NCBI GenBank assembly: GCA_000697055.1
Contig: JNDT01001888.1
Coordinates: 62,001-126,000 of the forward strand
Origin: Saksenaea vasiformis B4078
Taxonomy: Eukaryota > Mucoromycota > Mucoromycetes > Mucorales > Saksenaeaceae
DNA length: 64,000 nucleotides
Direction of reading: 5' to 3'
The notes under the pieces: model-generated
What the model was told of the DNA's origin: nothing
Seen by the model: only the letters and a program-made list of their open reading frames with translations
Databases searched by the model: none
Program-made: the position numbers and the translations under genes
Shown: one piece after another, positions 50,701-61,961 of the stretch
Position numbering within the stretch: position 1 is the stretch's first letter
How the letters are laid out: every line of letters begins with the position of its first letter

Positions 50701-52300
50701 TTTCCAAGTTATGGTCTATTGTTGTAAGAGTTTTCCTAAGCCAGTCGGAAAGGAGGACCAGACCACACCCTGTATGTCAGCCTTCAACTGATCAGAACCC
50801 GATCTAGCAAGTATGACATGAAGGGGTGACTTTGGAAACATGCTTTGTACATAGGAAGAGTCGATTATTGCGTATGACAATCGCCAAGTGTATCTGAAGT
50901 TAAGTGGTGTGGTTTACTTGTGCGTGCCCGGTGCGGCGGGAACAGGCACCTGAATTCCCGTAATTGCCCAAATTCCCACGGTGGGAAGTGTATTGGCCGC
51001 ACGTTTAACATCACAAAGGAAAAGTTGACAGCACAAAACGTTACCGCCTAGTATTCAATGAATGATAATTCACATTATTCTAAGTACACTATGTTTCCGT
51101 GAACAAATCAAGATATCCATGGACTTAATCTGGAACTATGAGAACATCTTACCGAGTCAACGGAACATCTTTGGCGTGCAGTTCAAGAACGTGTAATGGT
51201 GTTACAAAATCATGAAAAGAGCTCATTAGAATCCAAAAACCACAATAGTCTTTCTGCCGAAGCAACTTTATCATTTCATGGTTTGAGTCTAAGAAAAAAT
51301 TTCTCCGATTCTGCGAGTCATCATGGTCCTGTGCGACTTTCACTGCACCTAACGATGGACCCTGACGAAATTGCTCCCCCTGCAGTTGCCTCGGCCTTGT
51401 ACGCTGCAGTGTGTTGCTCATGCAAATTTATTCGTCAATCCGGTGTTGTACAAGCACAATGTGCAGATTACGTGTTGGCGCATGGCTGACGCACGTTCCA
51501 ACGCTATCTAACGCAATCGATTGTTCTAGCCTGGTGAGACGTACAATCGGCTCTAAAATCATTGTGACATGCGGTAACGTGGCCCCACAACATTTCCTTA
51601 CATGAGAGCTATATATGCCAACCTATCGAATAGCTTTTATCTAAAAAAAATGAGAGGACTACAGGCAGAGATTTGGTGAAGGTCTCTCTGGAACGGTTTT
51701 GAGATATCGCATGCCATGTGGCGAGCGCTGTAGAGATCCGAAGGAGATCGACCAACTCGGAAAACCTATTAGGTTTGCTATAAGTCGGACATCTCTGGAA
51801 GAGGCGATGCTGCCCACAGTCCCGAGGGAAATCCAGAGGAATTTGTCCATTGCACCCGGACTAATCGGTGATACACAAAATGTTCTGGGTCGGAACTAGG
51901 TAAGGAAGCTGTTGCCTTATGCATCCACGAGTAATGATCAGTAGATATCATCGTGGATCAGTGGCTAGCGCAACGCATCTCCGTACATCTCCTGCCATGG
52001 TAAAGTGTAAAATCTTTCATCTGGGAATAGACCATGCGAGATTGGAGACATCTACGTGTAAAAGTATTGACCAATCATTTCACTGAATCACGTAACGATG
52101 GTCCCACTGTGGGAGTTATAGTCAAGGCGTCAGATACCCTTCCTCTGTCAACTAGAGCGAAAGCACATGCTTCGTCAACTTTCCATTCATCGTTTCGCTG
52201 GACCAAAGCGAATTCGACCAGGTAATGCTTGAAATGCGGAGACTGATTCTTTTCTTTCCTTTCTTTTGTACTCTTTCTCATACGAACGTGAATAGTCCAC
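47771..52300. other. Gene-poor region of 4.5 kb
   Basis: No gene is supported. Coding-like scraps exist on the minus strand at 49520-49293 (SWFIVCDLQRDYDARQRYYRAKG) and 49036-48845, and on the plus strand at 51699-51899. None has a clear start, motif or continuation. A GC-rich patch with inverted GGGAA/TTCCC steps lies at 50930-51000. Nothing resembling tRNA or rRNA was found. Confidence 0.4.
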
Positions 52301-53276
52301 ATGAGCATCTCGCAGCGTTCGCTTGGAAGCCTAGTGTCAACAACTGAACTTGAATCTGTGTTGGATCGCGTCAAAGTGTTAGATGGCTCGTGGCACATGC
52401 CTAATGCCAATCGCGATCCCCATCAGGAATTCCTCGAAAAGCGTATTAAGGGGGCTCAGTGGTTCGGTATTGATGAAATTAAGGATACCACAAGCAGTTT
52501 GCCACATATGCTTCCTACACCGGAGAAGTTTTCAGACGCAGTTGGAAAATTAGGGATTTCTGAACAGGATCAAGTGGTTGTTTATGATTCCGCAGGTTTA
52601 TTCTCTGCGTCCCGTGTGTACTGGACTTTCAAGGTAAGCAGTAAGGAGAAGAGGCCTTGTGTTTAGTCGATCGAATAGGCATTTGGACATAAGCAAGTAT
52701 CTGTCCTCAACGGAGGTCTGCCAAAATGGTTAAAAGAGCAAAAACCTACCGAAAGCGGTCCTCTCGCTACAGTCGAACCTGTGAAATACCGCGTACCTCA
52801 GCTAGATAAAGCATTAGTCAGAAACTATGAGGATGTGTTGCAGAATGCACGTCTAGCGCAAACAGATCCTAGCCAAGCGATACCGGTGTTGGACGCTCGC
52901 TCTTATCCTCGATTCACAGGCGAGGCACCAGAACCACGACCAGGGCTAAGTTCAGGACACATGCCGGGGTCAATCAGCGTTCCATTCAATGAAGTACTCA
53001 ATGAAGGTGAACTTCTCGATGACAAGAAACTGAAAGAATTATTTCTATCTAAAGGTGTTGATTTGAATAAAGAAATCATAACCAGCTGCGGTAAGCCTCT
53101 GTTTTCTCACCATTTCAACAAAGCTTATTCACGATTTTGATATAGGCAGCGGAATCAGTGCATCTATTCTTTTCTTTGCCCTGGAACGTACTGGCGCTAA
53201 AAACATTGCAGTATATGACGGTAGTTGGACCGAGTACGCTGATAAGAAGGATAGCATCATCGTTAAGCAGAAATAA
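52301..53276 (+). CDS. TUM1: Thiosulfate/3-mercaptopyruvate sulfurtransferase (Tum1)
   Basis: This is a tandem rhodanese protein. Tum1 passes sulfur to the Urm1 system for tRNA wobble-uridine thiolation, and also makes H2S from mercaptopyruvate. The start at 52301 gives MSISQRSLGSLVSTTELES. The first, inactive domain has VLDGSWHMPNANRDPHQEFLEKRIKGAQWFGID and VVVYDSAGLFSASRVYWTF. The second domain has VLDARSYPRFTGEAPEPRPGLSSGHMPGS. The catalytic loop CGSGISAS is formed across an intron (donor GTAAGC at about 53091, acceptor at about 53146), with the persulfide-forming cysteine first. The end is DSIIVKQK. A further intron lies at about 52634-52679. Length matches the family. Confidence 0.93.
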
Positions 53277-53604
53277 ATATTGCGGTTCTCAGAATGACCC
53301 GATTATAGAATTAGACTTTTCCAATTATCCCTCTACCAACTTGAATATTTGCTTCCAATCACGTCGTTCTCTTCCTCGATATCGATACCCTTACACAATC
53401 TCATTGTTGTAATCGCAGCTAGCTGTAAACAATGGACTTCTGTTCCACCGCCAGGTAAGCAAGTAATATCGCACTCTGCGTTGTCCAAATTCCACAACAG
53501 CACCTCGCCGGGCGTTTGCATTGCTTCAGGTTCTCTGCACGGCGTAACTATTACCACTGGTCGTCGTCACCAGGATCGCCTCGTACTGGCCCCACCGACT
53601 CAGA

Positions 53605-53857
53605 TGCGGGCTTGGCCCGGGCTTGTAGGCATGTTAGCCGTCGGAGGGTAAGTAAAAAGGCATCAAGTATCTTCCATTTACTAACAGTGAATGCTTTTTT
53701 ATCCTGTTCAAATAAGTTATGCGTCTATCTGGGACCAAGTTAATGTAAGTACAGTGTTATCTTCTCGCTGATGCGTGAACTAGTGAGCGTATATTTCACT
53801 TTTCTCTCAGCACAAACTTGGCTCTTCACGGATGCATGGCTTATTTAGAGTAGCGTA
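53605..53857 (+). CDS. Tentative small hydrophobic protein
   Basis: Starting at the ATG at 53605 and using two introns with good GTAAGT donors (about 53647 and 53743), the reading is MRAWPGLVGMLAVGG joined to YASIWDQVN and HKLGSSRMHGLFRVA. That is about 39 residues with one short hydrophobic segment. The open frame extends further upstream (to 53349) without an ATG, so the start may lie in an unseen exon. Size and composition resemble accessory subunits of respiratory complexes, but I cannot name it. The splice sites are the main evidence. Confidence 0.35.
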
Positions 53858-53904
53858 AAAAGTTCGTTTAATAGCAGTAGTAGCAGAAACCGCCGCTTTT
53901 GGCC

Positions 53905-54241
53905 ATGTTTTCCACTGTTTCTAACAACAGTTCTCGAATAATCAAATACGCATCCACTCAAACTCTCAAGAACACGTATGGAGCGTCGCTGGAAGAGATG
54001 ACTGCGTCTTTTGCTGTGTCGCTTACAATGTTCCCGCGTGCATTTGGATATGAAACTGTAAACGTATAAAGTATATCTTGCAGAGACATATGACAAAGGA
54101 CGAATAGAAGGCACGGCCGGACGAGCCATTACGCTAAAAATGCAGCAGCTTGGACCACCTATACCCAAATTTCCTAATGGTAAAGTCTACCCGTATCCCT
54201 CTATCACTGCCAGAGCTTGGCGCATTCATGACAAACAGTAG
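53905..54241 (+). CDS. Tentative small mitochondrial-type protein
   Basis: The ATG at 53905 opens MFSTVSNNSSRIIKYASTQTLKN, which looks like a mitochondrial leader. It continues EEMTASFAVSLTMFPRAFGYET. A second frame downstream reads YDKGRIEGTAGRAITLKMQQLGPPIPKFPNGKVYPYPSI and ends RIHDKQ at 54241. Joining them needs either a very short intron (about 28 nt, GTAAAC to CAGAG) or a frameshift. Both halves look coding, so a gene or a recent pseudogene is likely. The family was not recognised. Confidence 0.35.
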
Positions 54242-54710
54242 GCACACACTCGATCTGAACCCATGGCGAAGACGCAATATTATTTTGAAGCCGTGGGTTC
54301 TATGTTCTTTCCATTGAGATAGTTTTCGATTTCTACTGGGATTGCGGTCGACGTATCTGCCGTGGAGTACGTTGCTTACGGTTAAGCCATGTTTCTCTCT
54401 GACTTAACAAAAGTATCGCTTGGTCTCACTTCATTACGCCTATGCAAAGTCCAGCTTTTTTTCTTACTCGTGATGTCCATTACTTCTCATTCATTTATCC
54501 TCAATCACCGACCATCAACGTAATTTACAGCATCATCAGCACTCTTCGTCTCCCAGTCGACGGCCTCGAATAAAGATAGGCAAATCTCTCCTATTCGTCA
54601 ACGCAGAGAAACTCCGACATTTGCTGATGTCATAGCTTGTTAGAGTGAGGGATTGACGCTTTCGCGATACTCATCACCACGTTGTGCTGTGGGTCTTACA
54701 TCGGAAACCA

Positions 54711-57251
54711 ATGGCAATCCCTCAACAATCAAGCATCGATTTTAACTTTTACGAGCAGCCAAGCACAATATCTCATTTCGATGCAATTCTGGAGGATTTG
54801 AGAAATGATCTTGCCGCCGAGGGTACAGACGCGACATTTACCGCACCAGAGCTTGCCCATTTCACAGCACGATTTCAGCAATTCCAAGAAAACGTTCTTG
54901 GTCATACAGCATCTCAGAAAGCAAGGTTGAATAACCAGAAAATTCCTCCTCGTATACCAACTACCTTATTTCAAGTGGATGAGCTGTCTCCTTCTTCATC
55001 GCTTTATGTCATTCTTTTAGCTGCGTACCTGTTTCAATCAGACAGAGACATTAGCGATTGGCAGTTTGATTTTCCTGAAGAAAGAGATATATATATTGAT
55101 CTTGTTCGTTATGTCTTTGATCGATTGATCAAAGCTGGATTTTACCGTCCGCCGTCCGTCATATTCCGTGAGGATGTGGCCAAGGATATAAAAGACGATC
55201 TCTCTCCAATGATCAAGTTATTAGGAGGTAAGCTTGAAACACAACTATGGCCGATCCCTTATATCGGTTAATAGGCCAAATAACGCAAGATATGACGCAA
55301 GCGACACACGTCGTATGTAGTGATGGTTCGTCACAGGAACAAGAGAAGCAACATGCTGCAAGTGTTGTTAAAAGGCAAAATCAGAAAGCATTGGTTCATT
55401 GGCAATGTTTACCGAATTCGTATGATACATGGATGGACGAAACCGAGTGCAAAGCTTATCCCCAAAAAAAGGAAGACAAATCGCAGACATCGCCATGCCA
55501 TGTTAATGCTCGCTGGGTTAGAGACAGCTATTTATATAATGAATGGATGGATCCTTCTGATTATCAAAGCGTTGATGAGTATTCTCGACCGACTAAGAAA
55601 CGATCTGTTGAAGAGAGCTTTTTGGAAGAAGTTAATCCTGCAAAAAAGTCAAAAATGCCACAAAACGAGAATCAGCCATCTGCAGGAACTCATTCCCAAC
55701 CAAACCCTGTCGAAACAAATAACGATCCTGCAGATCAACAACGACGGGAAGAGGCGGCGCGAAAGTTCCTCCCTGTGCAAAGACACGAGATCGTTATTCC
55801 ATCCTACTGTGCCTGGTTCGACATTACTAGGATCAACGAAATTGAGCGTCGATCTGTTCCTGAATTCTTTAACAACAAGAACAAATCAAAAACTCCAACT
55901 GTGTACAAAGACTACCGCGATTTTATGATTAATACGTATCGAACAAACCCATTGGAGTATCTCACCATTACAGCTTGCCGACGTAACCTGATTGGCGATG
56001 TATGCGCAATTATTCGAGTACACTCTTTTCTTGAACAGTGGGGCTTGATTAATTACCAGGTAGTTGTATATCAACAGATAGAATGCACCTTGTAAAAGAA
56101 AATATTGACCGTATTGATTTCAGATAGACGGTCAAGCAAAATCGGCAGGGGCACCTCCTCCATTCGAAAGTCAGTTCAAGGTTGTCATCGATCCTTCAAG
56201 AGAGGTGCGGGCAATATCCGAGGCGACTGATCAAGCAAAACGTGATGATCGCACCACGCTGACGTTGCATACGGACAAAAAACATGGGTTGCAATTGAAT
56301 AATGCGCAGATCTCCTCGTCCGACCGAACTAGTGTGGAGACGAAGGTGCCGCGTTGTGCAACATGTAATGATTCAAATGCAGAGGCACAATATCACAGCA
56401 GTAAGGCAGACAATGTGTACCTCTGCAACACATGCTATTCGACATCAACATTTCCAGCGGATCACGCGAGTAGTGATTTCGTTAATATGCTTGAAGAGGA
56501 CAGCACATGGACCGAGGAGGAGGAGGCGTTACTGCATCAAGGACTCGATCTTTACAAAGACGACTGGAATAAAATAGCCGATCATGTTGGCACTCATACG
56601 CATGAAGAGTGTGTCCTTCACTACCTTTCACTTCCAACAAAAGACCCCGCTGTGGACGCGGAAATTTCAAAAATCGGATTACTCCAGTCCAAATCATCTA
56701 AAAACCCTATCATGTCGGCTGTCGCATTTTTGGCTTCCACCGTGCAACCTGAAGTAGCAGCTGCCACAGCATCCATCAAAGTGAAAGAAAAAGCACCCGC
56801 AGAAACAGAAAAGGTTGAAGAGGAATCAGCGTTCCAAGACCTCGCGTACCAGTTTATACGCTCGAAATTAAAACATTTCGAGATGCGGTTAGAACAGTAC
56901 AATCATATGGAGACAATCGTGGACGAAGAGCGGCAAGAATTACAGCGTGAGCAATACCAGCTTAGCCTGGATCGTTTAGCGTTTAAAAAGAAGATGTCGC
57001 AGATACAACAGGAGGTTGCTAAGCGTGGTGGCATGGCAACAGCGATTGCAAACAGCATTACACCAGCGCAGATCCAGCAACAGATGGCGGGTAACGCGAT
57101 GTTCATGGATCCACAACAAGCTCTCCAACAGCAGCTACAAATGCAACAACAGCAATACCAACTTCAATTGCAGATGCAAATGCAAGCCCAGCAGCAAGGA
57201 CAGGTTCAACCTCCTATGCAAGGCCATAACTATAACATGTTACCTCTTTAA
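54711..57251 (+). CDS. SWI/SNF-RSC complex subunit (Swi3/Rsc8, SMARCC)
   Basis: This is a scaffold subunit of SWI/SNF-type chromatin remodellers. Three exons (54711-55227, 55275-56059, 56124-57251) give about 809 residues. The N-terminal third holds a BRCT/chromo-like module seen in SMARCC proteins ([39 protein letters not shown]). The SWIRM domain follows ([59 protein letters not shown]). Then come a ZZ-like cysteine pair (CATCNDS and CNTCY), a SANT domain ([28 protein letters not shown]) and a coiled coil ([20 protein letters not shown]). A glutamine-rich tail (about 57105-57220) ends the protein. The start at 54711 (MAIPQQSS) is preferred over an in-frame codon 27 bases upstream. Confidence 0.95.
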
Positions 57252-57380
57252 ACGCTCTTTTGCTATCGTGTCCAAAGAAATTCTCTTGTACATTCTTTAC
57301 ATTTCCGTATGACAATTCATAAAAAAAACCATAAACAATGTTAAAAACGACAGTTTCTATAACGGCAGGATACTACACAA

Positions 57381-57563
57381 GTGGATTTGATCGACGTGTA
57401 TTTCCGTCAGAATGCTAAACCTGAACGAGGACGTGCTGTTTATCTGCTGCTGACATTTACCTATGTCCTCTGCATTTTAACACCACTGTTGATCGGTCGA
57501 CGGTCGAATAGCGTAGACGTTAAAGATGAGCTATTTAGCGTCAAGGGTCGCACGAACAAATAA
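57381..57563 (+). CDS. Possible small single-pass membrane protein
   Basis: An open frame without an ATG reads VDLIDVYFRQNAKPERGRAVYLLLTFTYVLCILTPLLIG and then a short charged tail ending GRTNK. One clear transmembrane span is present. An acceptor-like GGCAG sits just upstream at about 57363-57367, so this could be a second exon, but no convincing first exon was found in the 110 bases after SWI3. It lies in the gap between the convergent SWI3 and SPP2 genes. Chance is a real alternative. Confidence 0.22.
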   Translation: MDLIDVYFRQNAKPERGRAVYLLLTFTYVLCILTPLLIGRRSNSVDVKDELFSVKGRTNK

Positions 57564-57657
57564 ACATTCACAAATGAAGACTTTTTGAACATATGGCATG
57601 CTGTTTCTTTGTAATTCCTGCGTTTTCTTCGCATGCCCTAAACAAGTAATGTATGGT

Positions 57658-58976
57658 TTATTTTCTTTTACTGGATCGCGATCCTCTTGACGAGTCGCGA
57701 CTACGGCTACGCCTTCTGCTTGAGGATGATGAATCACGACTACGGCTGCGTCTTCTGCTTGAGTATGAATCACGGCTACGGCTGCGCCTTCTACTCGAAG
57801 AGGATGAATCACGGCTTCGATCACGTCGTCGGTCTGATGCTGAGTCGCGACTACGGCTTCGCCTCCTCCTCGAAGATGATGACGATGGTGATGGTTCCTT
57901 CTCTTCCCGTTCGTCATACTTTCTTTTCGATATTTTTTTGAACAGGCTAGTCTCTTTATATTCGTATAAACTACGCCGATTCCGTTTGCCCTTCTCTCTC
58001 TCTTCTGCGCGTGCACCTAAACCTAGCAACTCTTCTCGTTGTTTGGCAGGTGCTATGACAGGTGCCCTAATAAATCAACTGTAAGCTCGTACTTCGTGCT
58101 ACTTAGCAGATTACTTACGGTGAGTTTTTTCGATTTCTTCCAATGCCTTCTCCTTCTCTCCAACCAAGACCTCGTAGTAATGCCGCGCCAAATTCATGAA
58201 CAGGAATTTTATCATAATCGTCTACAGTTGGTTCATCTGGTCGGTGTCGTACATCTTCTCGAAGAGCTTCCACTTCATTAGCAGGAATTACAAGCGTAGA
58301 CTTCTTTTCTTCTTCCACTTCCATCGTTGATGACTCTGTATTAAATGCTAAGTAATTGAACTGATAGGCTAAAATTATGAAAAATTCACCTTTAATAATT
58401 GCTGCGATGGCTTGTTCATCCAAAGACGGAGGCTCTTCATTTGTTTCTGTCGTCTCTGCCAATGGTTGTGTTTCTGGTTCTTTAGAGACGTGCAGCTGTG
58501 ATTCACTCCTCGCTCTTGTCATGACCTGGAGGCCGTATGATGGTGTCTCAACTGTTGTCTCTTGGCGAGCTACGACTTCGCGTGCAGGATCAGCTCTTGC
58601 CATCTCTGCGCGCGCGGGTATGTATAATTTCTTTCTTGCTCTCCAGTCGACATTGGCTAATGGTGCAATCGTCAGTGGTTTCGGTTCTTCTTTCGGTTGC
58701 AATCTAAATCGGTGCTTTGTTGAGTATCATATCTCTTGTCTTTTAAGAGATCCAATGCTCTACTTACTCTTTTGACTTGTTATCTTCGAAACCAGCCAGC
58801 ATCTCTACTTCATCATTATCATCGTCCGTTTGATCGTCGTCATCGTGGAAGGCTCGTGGTCTGGCTTTAATACTGAATTTATTGACCTTTCCTTTAGTAT
58901 GGAGAGCAAGCTTTGGTGATGATCTGGAGCCAAGGGAAAGCTGACTTGCTTGGCTGTCTTTCGGACCCATTGTCAT
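57658..58976 (-). CDS. SPP2: Spliceosome factor Spp2 (G-patch, RS tail)
   Basis: Spp2/GPKOW activates the DEAH helicase Prp2 before the first splicing step. The start at 58976 (MTMGPKDSQ; a second Met lies two codons on) leads to KFSIKARPRAFHDDDDQ. A long charged middle follows, then the conserved core IPVHEFGAALLRGLGWREGEGIGRN, the G-patch that binds Prp2. The C-terminus is a striking Arg/Ser domain of near-identical SSSRRRSRSRDS units between about 57660 and 57870. RS tails are common in metazoan splicing factors and less so in yeasts. Three introns, at about 58735-58768, 58330-58390 and 58060-58120, interrupt the gene. The plus-strand frames over the RS tail are shadows. Confidence 0.9.
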
Positions 58977-59481
58977 GGAGCAATATTATATTGATTTCAG
59001 GTAGGAAACAACAGCTGCCTCTAAAGCTGCTGCGAAAATTATATGTGACGGCTTTCACGCTTTCGGACACGCACAAATTTGAGCTTGCTGAAAGCAGCTG
59101 TGGATTTGCAGTATGAAACATAACAAAAGTTTCCAAACTGCACGCCATACCTATTACTGTATTTAAGCGTAAAATCTTGGGGGATTTAGGTTAGAGTACG
59201 GTTTGCGTAACCTAGTCATATAGATCGTGCCTTACATAGATATACAAGCAGGTATGTCGTTTGTTTTCTCCTCTCTATCTTTGCTGTTTAGTTCTCACAT
59301 GTCGTTAATGGAAAACCATGTAGTTCATGACGATGCGTAGATCCAAATTAATACCTAAAATTATCATTAAATATTAAATATCGAGGCAAAGACAATTTAA
59401 GCCCTAAACGATGCACATGACCAGAGGACAGTTGATTAGAAACGGCGATGATTTATTTGAAGTATAAGGAGATAACTGATA

Positions 59482-60370
59482 CTAAAGCAAAGCATCCTTA
59501 TTAGCGGTCAAATAAGCTTCCAAAGTTTCCGGTTCTCGGCCTAAGAGGATGGGTAGACCCTTAGAAAGGGAAGCTGAGATTCCAGAAAGTACCACCATAT
59601 CGTAGACCATAGCGTGATGAGGAATAACCTGTATCAACTGATTGTACTTCTCAACTGCTGAGATACGCTGATACGTACTTGGGCGGCTAAGGATCCGCGT
59701 TAAAATAGCTGCTCGTTCAGCCGGAGTCACTATGTCGCCAACCATGTTGTAAACAGCGTAACCATGTTGTAAACAACGTCACCATGTTTCTCTATGTCTT
59801 CGCGCAGGATAATTGCCGCAAGAGCTCAATGTCGTTAGGAAAAATCCAGTTTTGAGGAGCATCACTTTCCAATACGTTTTGGAAGACATTGTTCTGTAGG
59901 CGGTAGAGGGTGAAAATGTTGGACATGAACTCACCAGGACGAAGCGCTACATACGCACCACGTCCAGGAATGTCGAGAATGGATTTCTCGGCTACGTAAT
60001 CTCCATATCCATGGAAACCTGAACGCCATGGGCTGCCAGCCAACTCGGAGGAAATATCGACGATCTGTTTGACTCTGGCTTCGTAAGCTAGCTTGGCGAT
60101 AGCCGACCTGTGCTCGGACATGTTTGGATTCACCAGAAGGAATAGTCGGGTATGACCGGGCAAAGAATTCTTCAGGGCTGTAAAATCACTATAATTTCCT
60201 TGAACCACAGATAGCAGCTCCTCGCTGTTTGGAAACAGAGAGGCAACTTTGCTTGGGTTTCGCGCATATAACGTGACCGGGACATTGTTGACAAGAAGAT
60301 CCTGGACAACCTTTGTTCCGACATTACCAGTACCGCCAATAATGTAACTGCGTTCGATTTGCTTAGACAT
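59482..60370 (-). pseudogene. Broken second copy of the NmrA-like reductase
   Basis: From 60370 this copy reads MSKQIERSYIIGGTGNVG and stays closely similar to the intact protein at 31621-32490 for about 180 residues. Two lesions then destroy the frame. One base is missing near 59822-59828, where the intact copy has GALAAII and this one reads ELLRQL. In addition, a 20-bp stretch is duplicated in tandem (59741-59760 and 59761-59780, sharing ACCATGTTGTAAACA), so the frame is not restored. After that the last 85 codons again match (TPAERAAILTRILSRP to LTANKDALL). The long surviving similarity means the lesions are recent. Orientation is opposite to the intact copy, 27 kb away. Confidence 0.88.
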
Positions 60371-60428
60371 ATTCACCGCTTTGTTGGGAGATCGTTTATT
60401 AATCTACTAGCATCAGACAGCTACTCGC

Positions 60429-60465
60429 TTTTATACGCATTCCAAATGGCGGCAGCCCGGTTAAA
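60429..60465 (-). promoter_or_regulatory. Promoter elements of the broken NmrA-like copy
   Basis: Read on the minus strand, TTTAACCGG (60465-60457), TTTGGAAT and GTATAAA (60435-60429) occur in the same order and with similar spacing as at 31523-31560 before the intact copy. The duplication therefore carried its promoter. Confidence 0.5.
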
Positions 60466-61961
60466 CTAATTCCGGTACGCCGCACGTTCCTATTGGTGGA
60501 ATTTTGCATATTTGTCATACTATGGGGTGCGCTGTACTTTCATCCAGGCGAAAGTTTGGTCTATCTATCTAGAAGAATAGTCGTAACCCTGGACTTTCAA
60601 CTCTCTGCTACAATTGAATATAGCTTCGACACCTTCTTCATCGTGTTGTTCCTGTGCAGAGGGACCTCATTCATACTCGATTAGAAATTGGCAGCTTCTC
60701 GAACTTGCACATTGTTAATCCTCCATAAAAATATCGGTACTCCGTCGTTACTCCGTCATGACGTTGCCCTTCTTTCACCAAGGTATATGACTAATCAATC
60801 CTAGCACTATATCCGATGGACGACATGTTGTAAATCAATTTTCAGTTTTAGACAACCTTCATCAATGATCTCAAAACAAAGTAGGTGTCTGGCTATACTA
60901 CATAAATCTCTTTAATATTACACAGGGTCTTTTATTTGGAGATCATTTTGAATAGGCTGAAAATTATTCCAAGAAGGCCTGTCAAAGATCTTCTACATCA
61001 GTGAGTAATTTGCGCTTCTATCGATATTTGTTGACCTTTGATCTAGCCACTTCTGCCTTCAGACAAGGGCCTAGCTGGTGATCAAACTCATCATCACTGT
61101 CCGAAGTTGTTCGGAAGTGAGAAGCGCGCCTGGCTCCTTTATGACATGAGAGAGATGAGCCCACTGAGACCGAGTTGCCCATTTAGGGGACAGCCCGATC
61201 CTAAAGCTATGCGTTAGATGACCAGCTACATCGTAAAGGTTTGTTATATACCTTGTACAAGAAACAAATTGAATCATGATTGCTTGGGTTTCGGCTAGTG
61301 ATTAGCTGTGCAACTTCCATGATTCCTCTATTGTCGCATTTATCAATAGATCAATAGATAAATTGCTTGAGCTCATCAAACTTCGACTAAGTCTCCGGGA
61401 TGCTGCTCTAGAGCCATCTCAAAGCATTTCGGGACCAGATCGATCAGGCTCGGCTGTTGCAAACGTCGGCAGTACCAGTACCCTAATTATCGCATGTACT
61501 GGTGCTGTTGCAAGCAGTACCACGAACAAAGGGTCTGCTCCAGAAGAGCGGTCGCCGATGATAGATTATGACTAAATAGCAGAGTATAAAATATAGGATC
61601 ACTTAGGATAAAAAGCGGAAGCGATGGCGCAGAGCACCTGCAGTTCTGGAGCAGATCAGGTTTTCAGTTAGGTCTACTGTGAAATTGTATATCAGCTATC
61701 CGGAATCTGCACTCTGTATCATACATTTTTCAGATTGTTTGCCAGTGTCTTCCATAGCATCCAACGTAAGACTACAAGGAATGTAGAATAAACTTATAAT
61801 TGCATCGCTGCTCATTCTTTTTACTCAATCCTCGATGCAATCTGCTATGATGCAATGTGATTGGCCAGTTTTAACACAGTTGATTGGCGGAAAGCCAAAC
61901 GTGATTGAACCTGAGCAGGACAACAGCTTTCGGTCTCGGCAATACCCTCACAGTAATACTA
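60466..61961. other. Intergenic, no gene seen
   Basis: Short frames (60493-60684, 61071-61277, 61363-61575) show nothing recognisable. A stretch at 61835-61900 resembles coding sequence but has no supported start. The VPS45 promoter should lie just before 61962. Confidence 0.4.

Noticed and set aside
53333..53557. Minus-strand frame with a WD40-like GEVLLWNLDN piece
   Set aside because: Only one such piece occurs, with no further repeats, and the plus strand over the same region has better splice-supported coding signals.
57531..58016. Frames of 161 and 143 codons overlapping the SPP2 tail
   Set aside because: They are alternate-frame readings of the RS repeat. Their repetitive His/Val or Leu/Arg composition simply mirrors the repeat.
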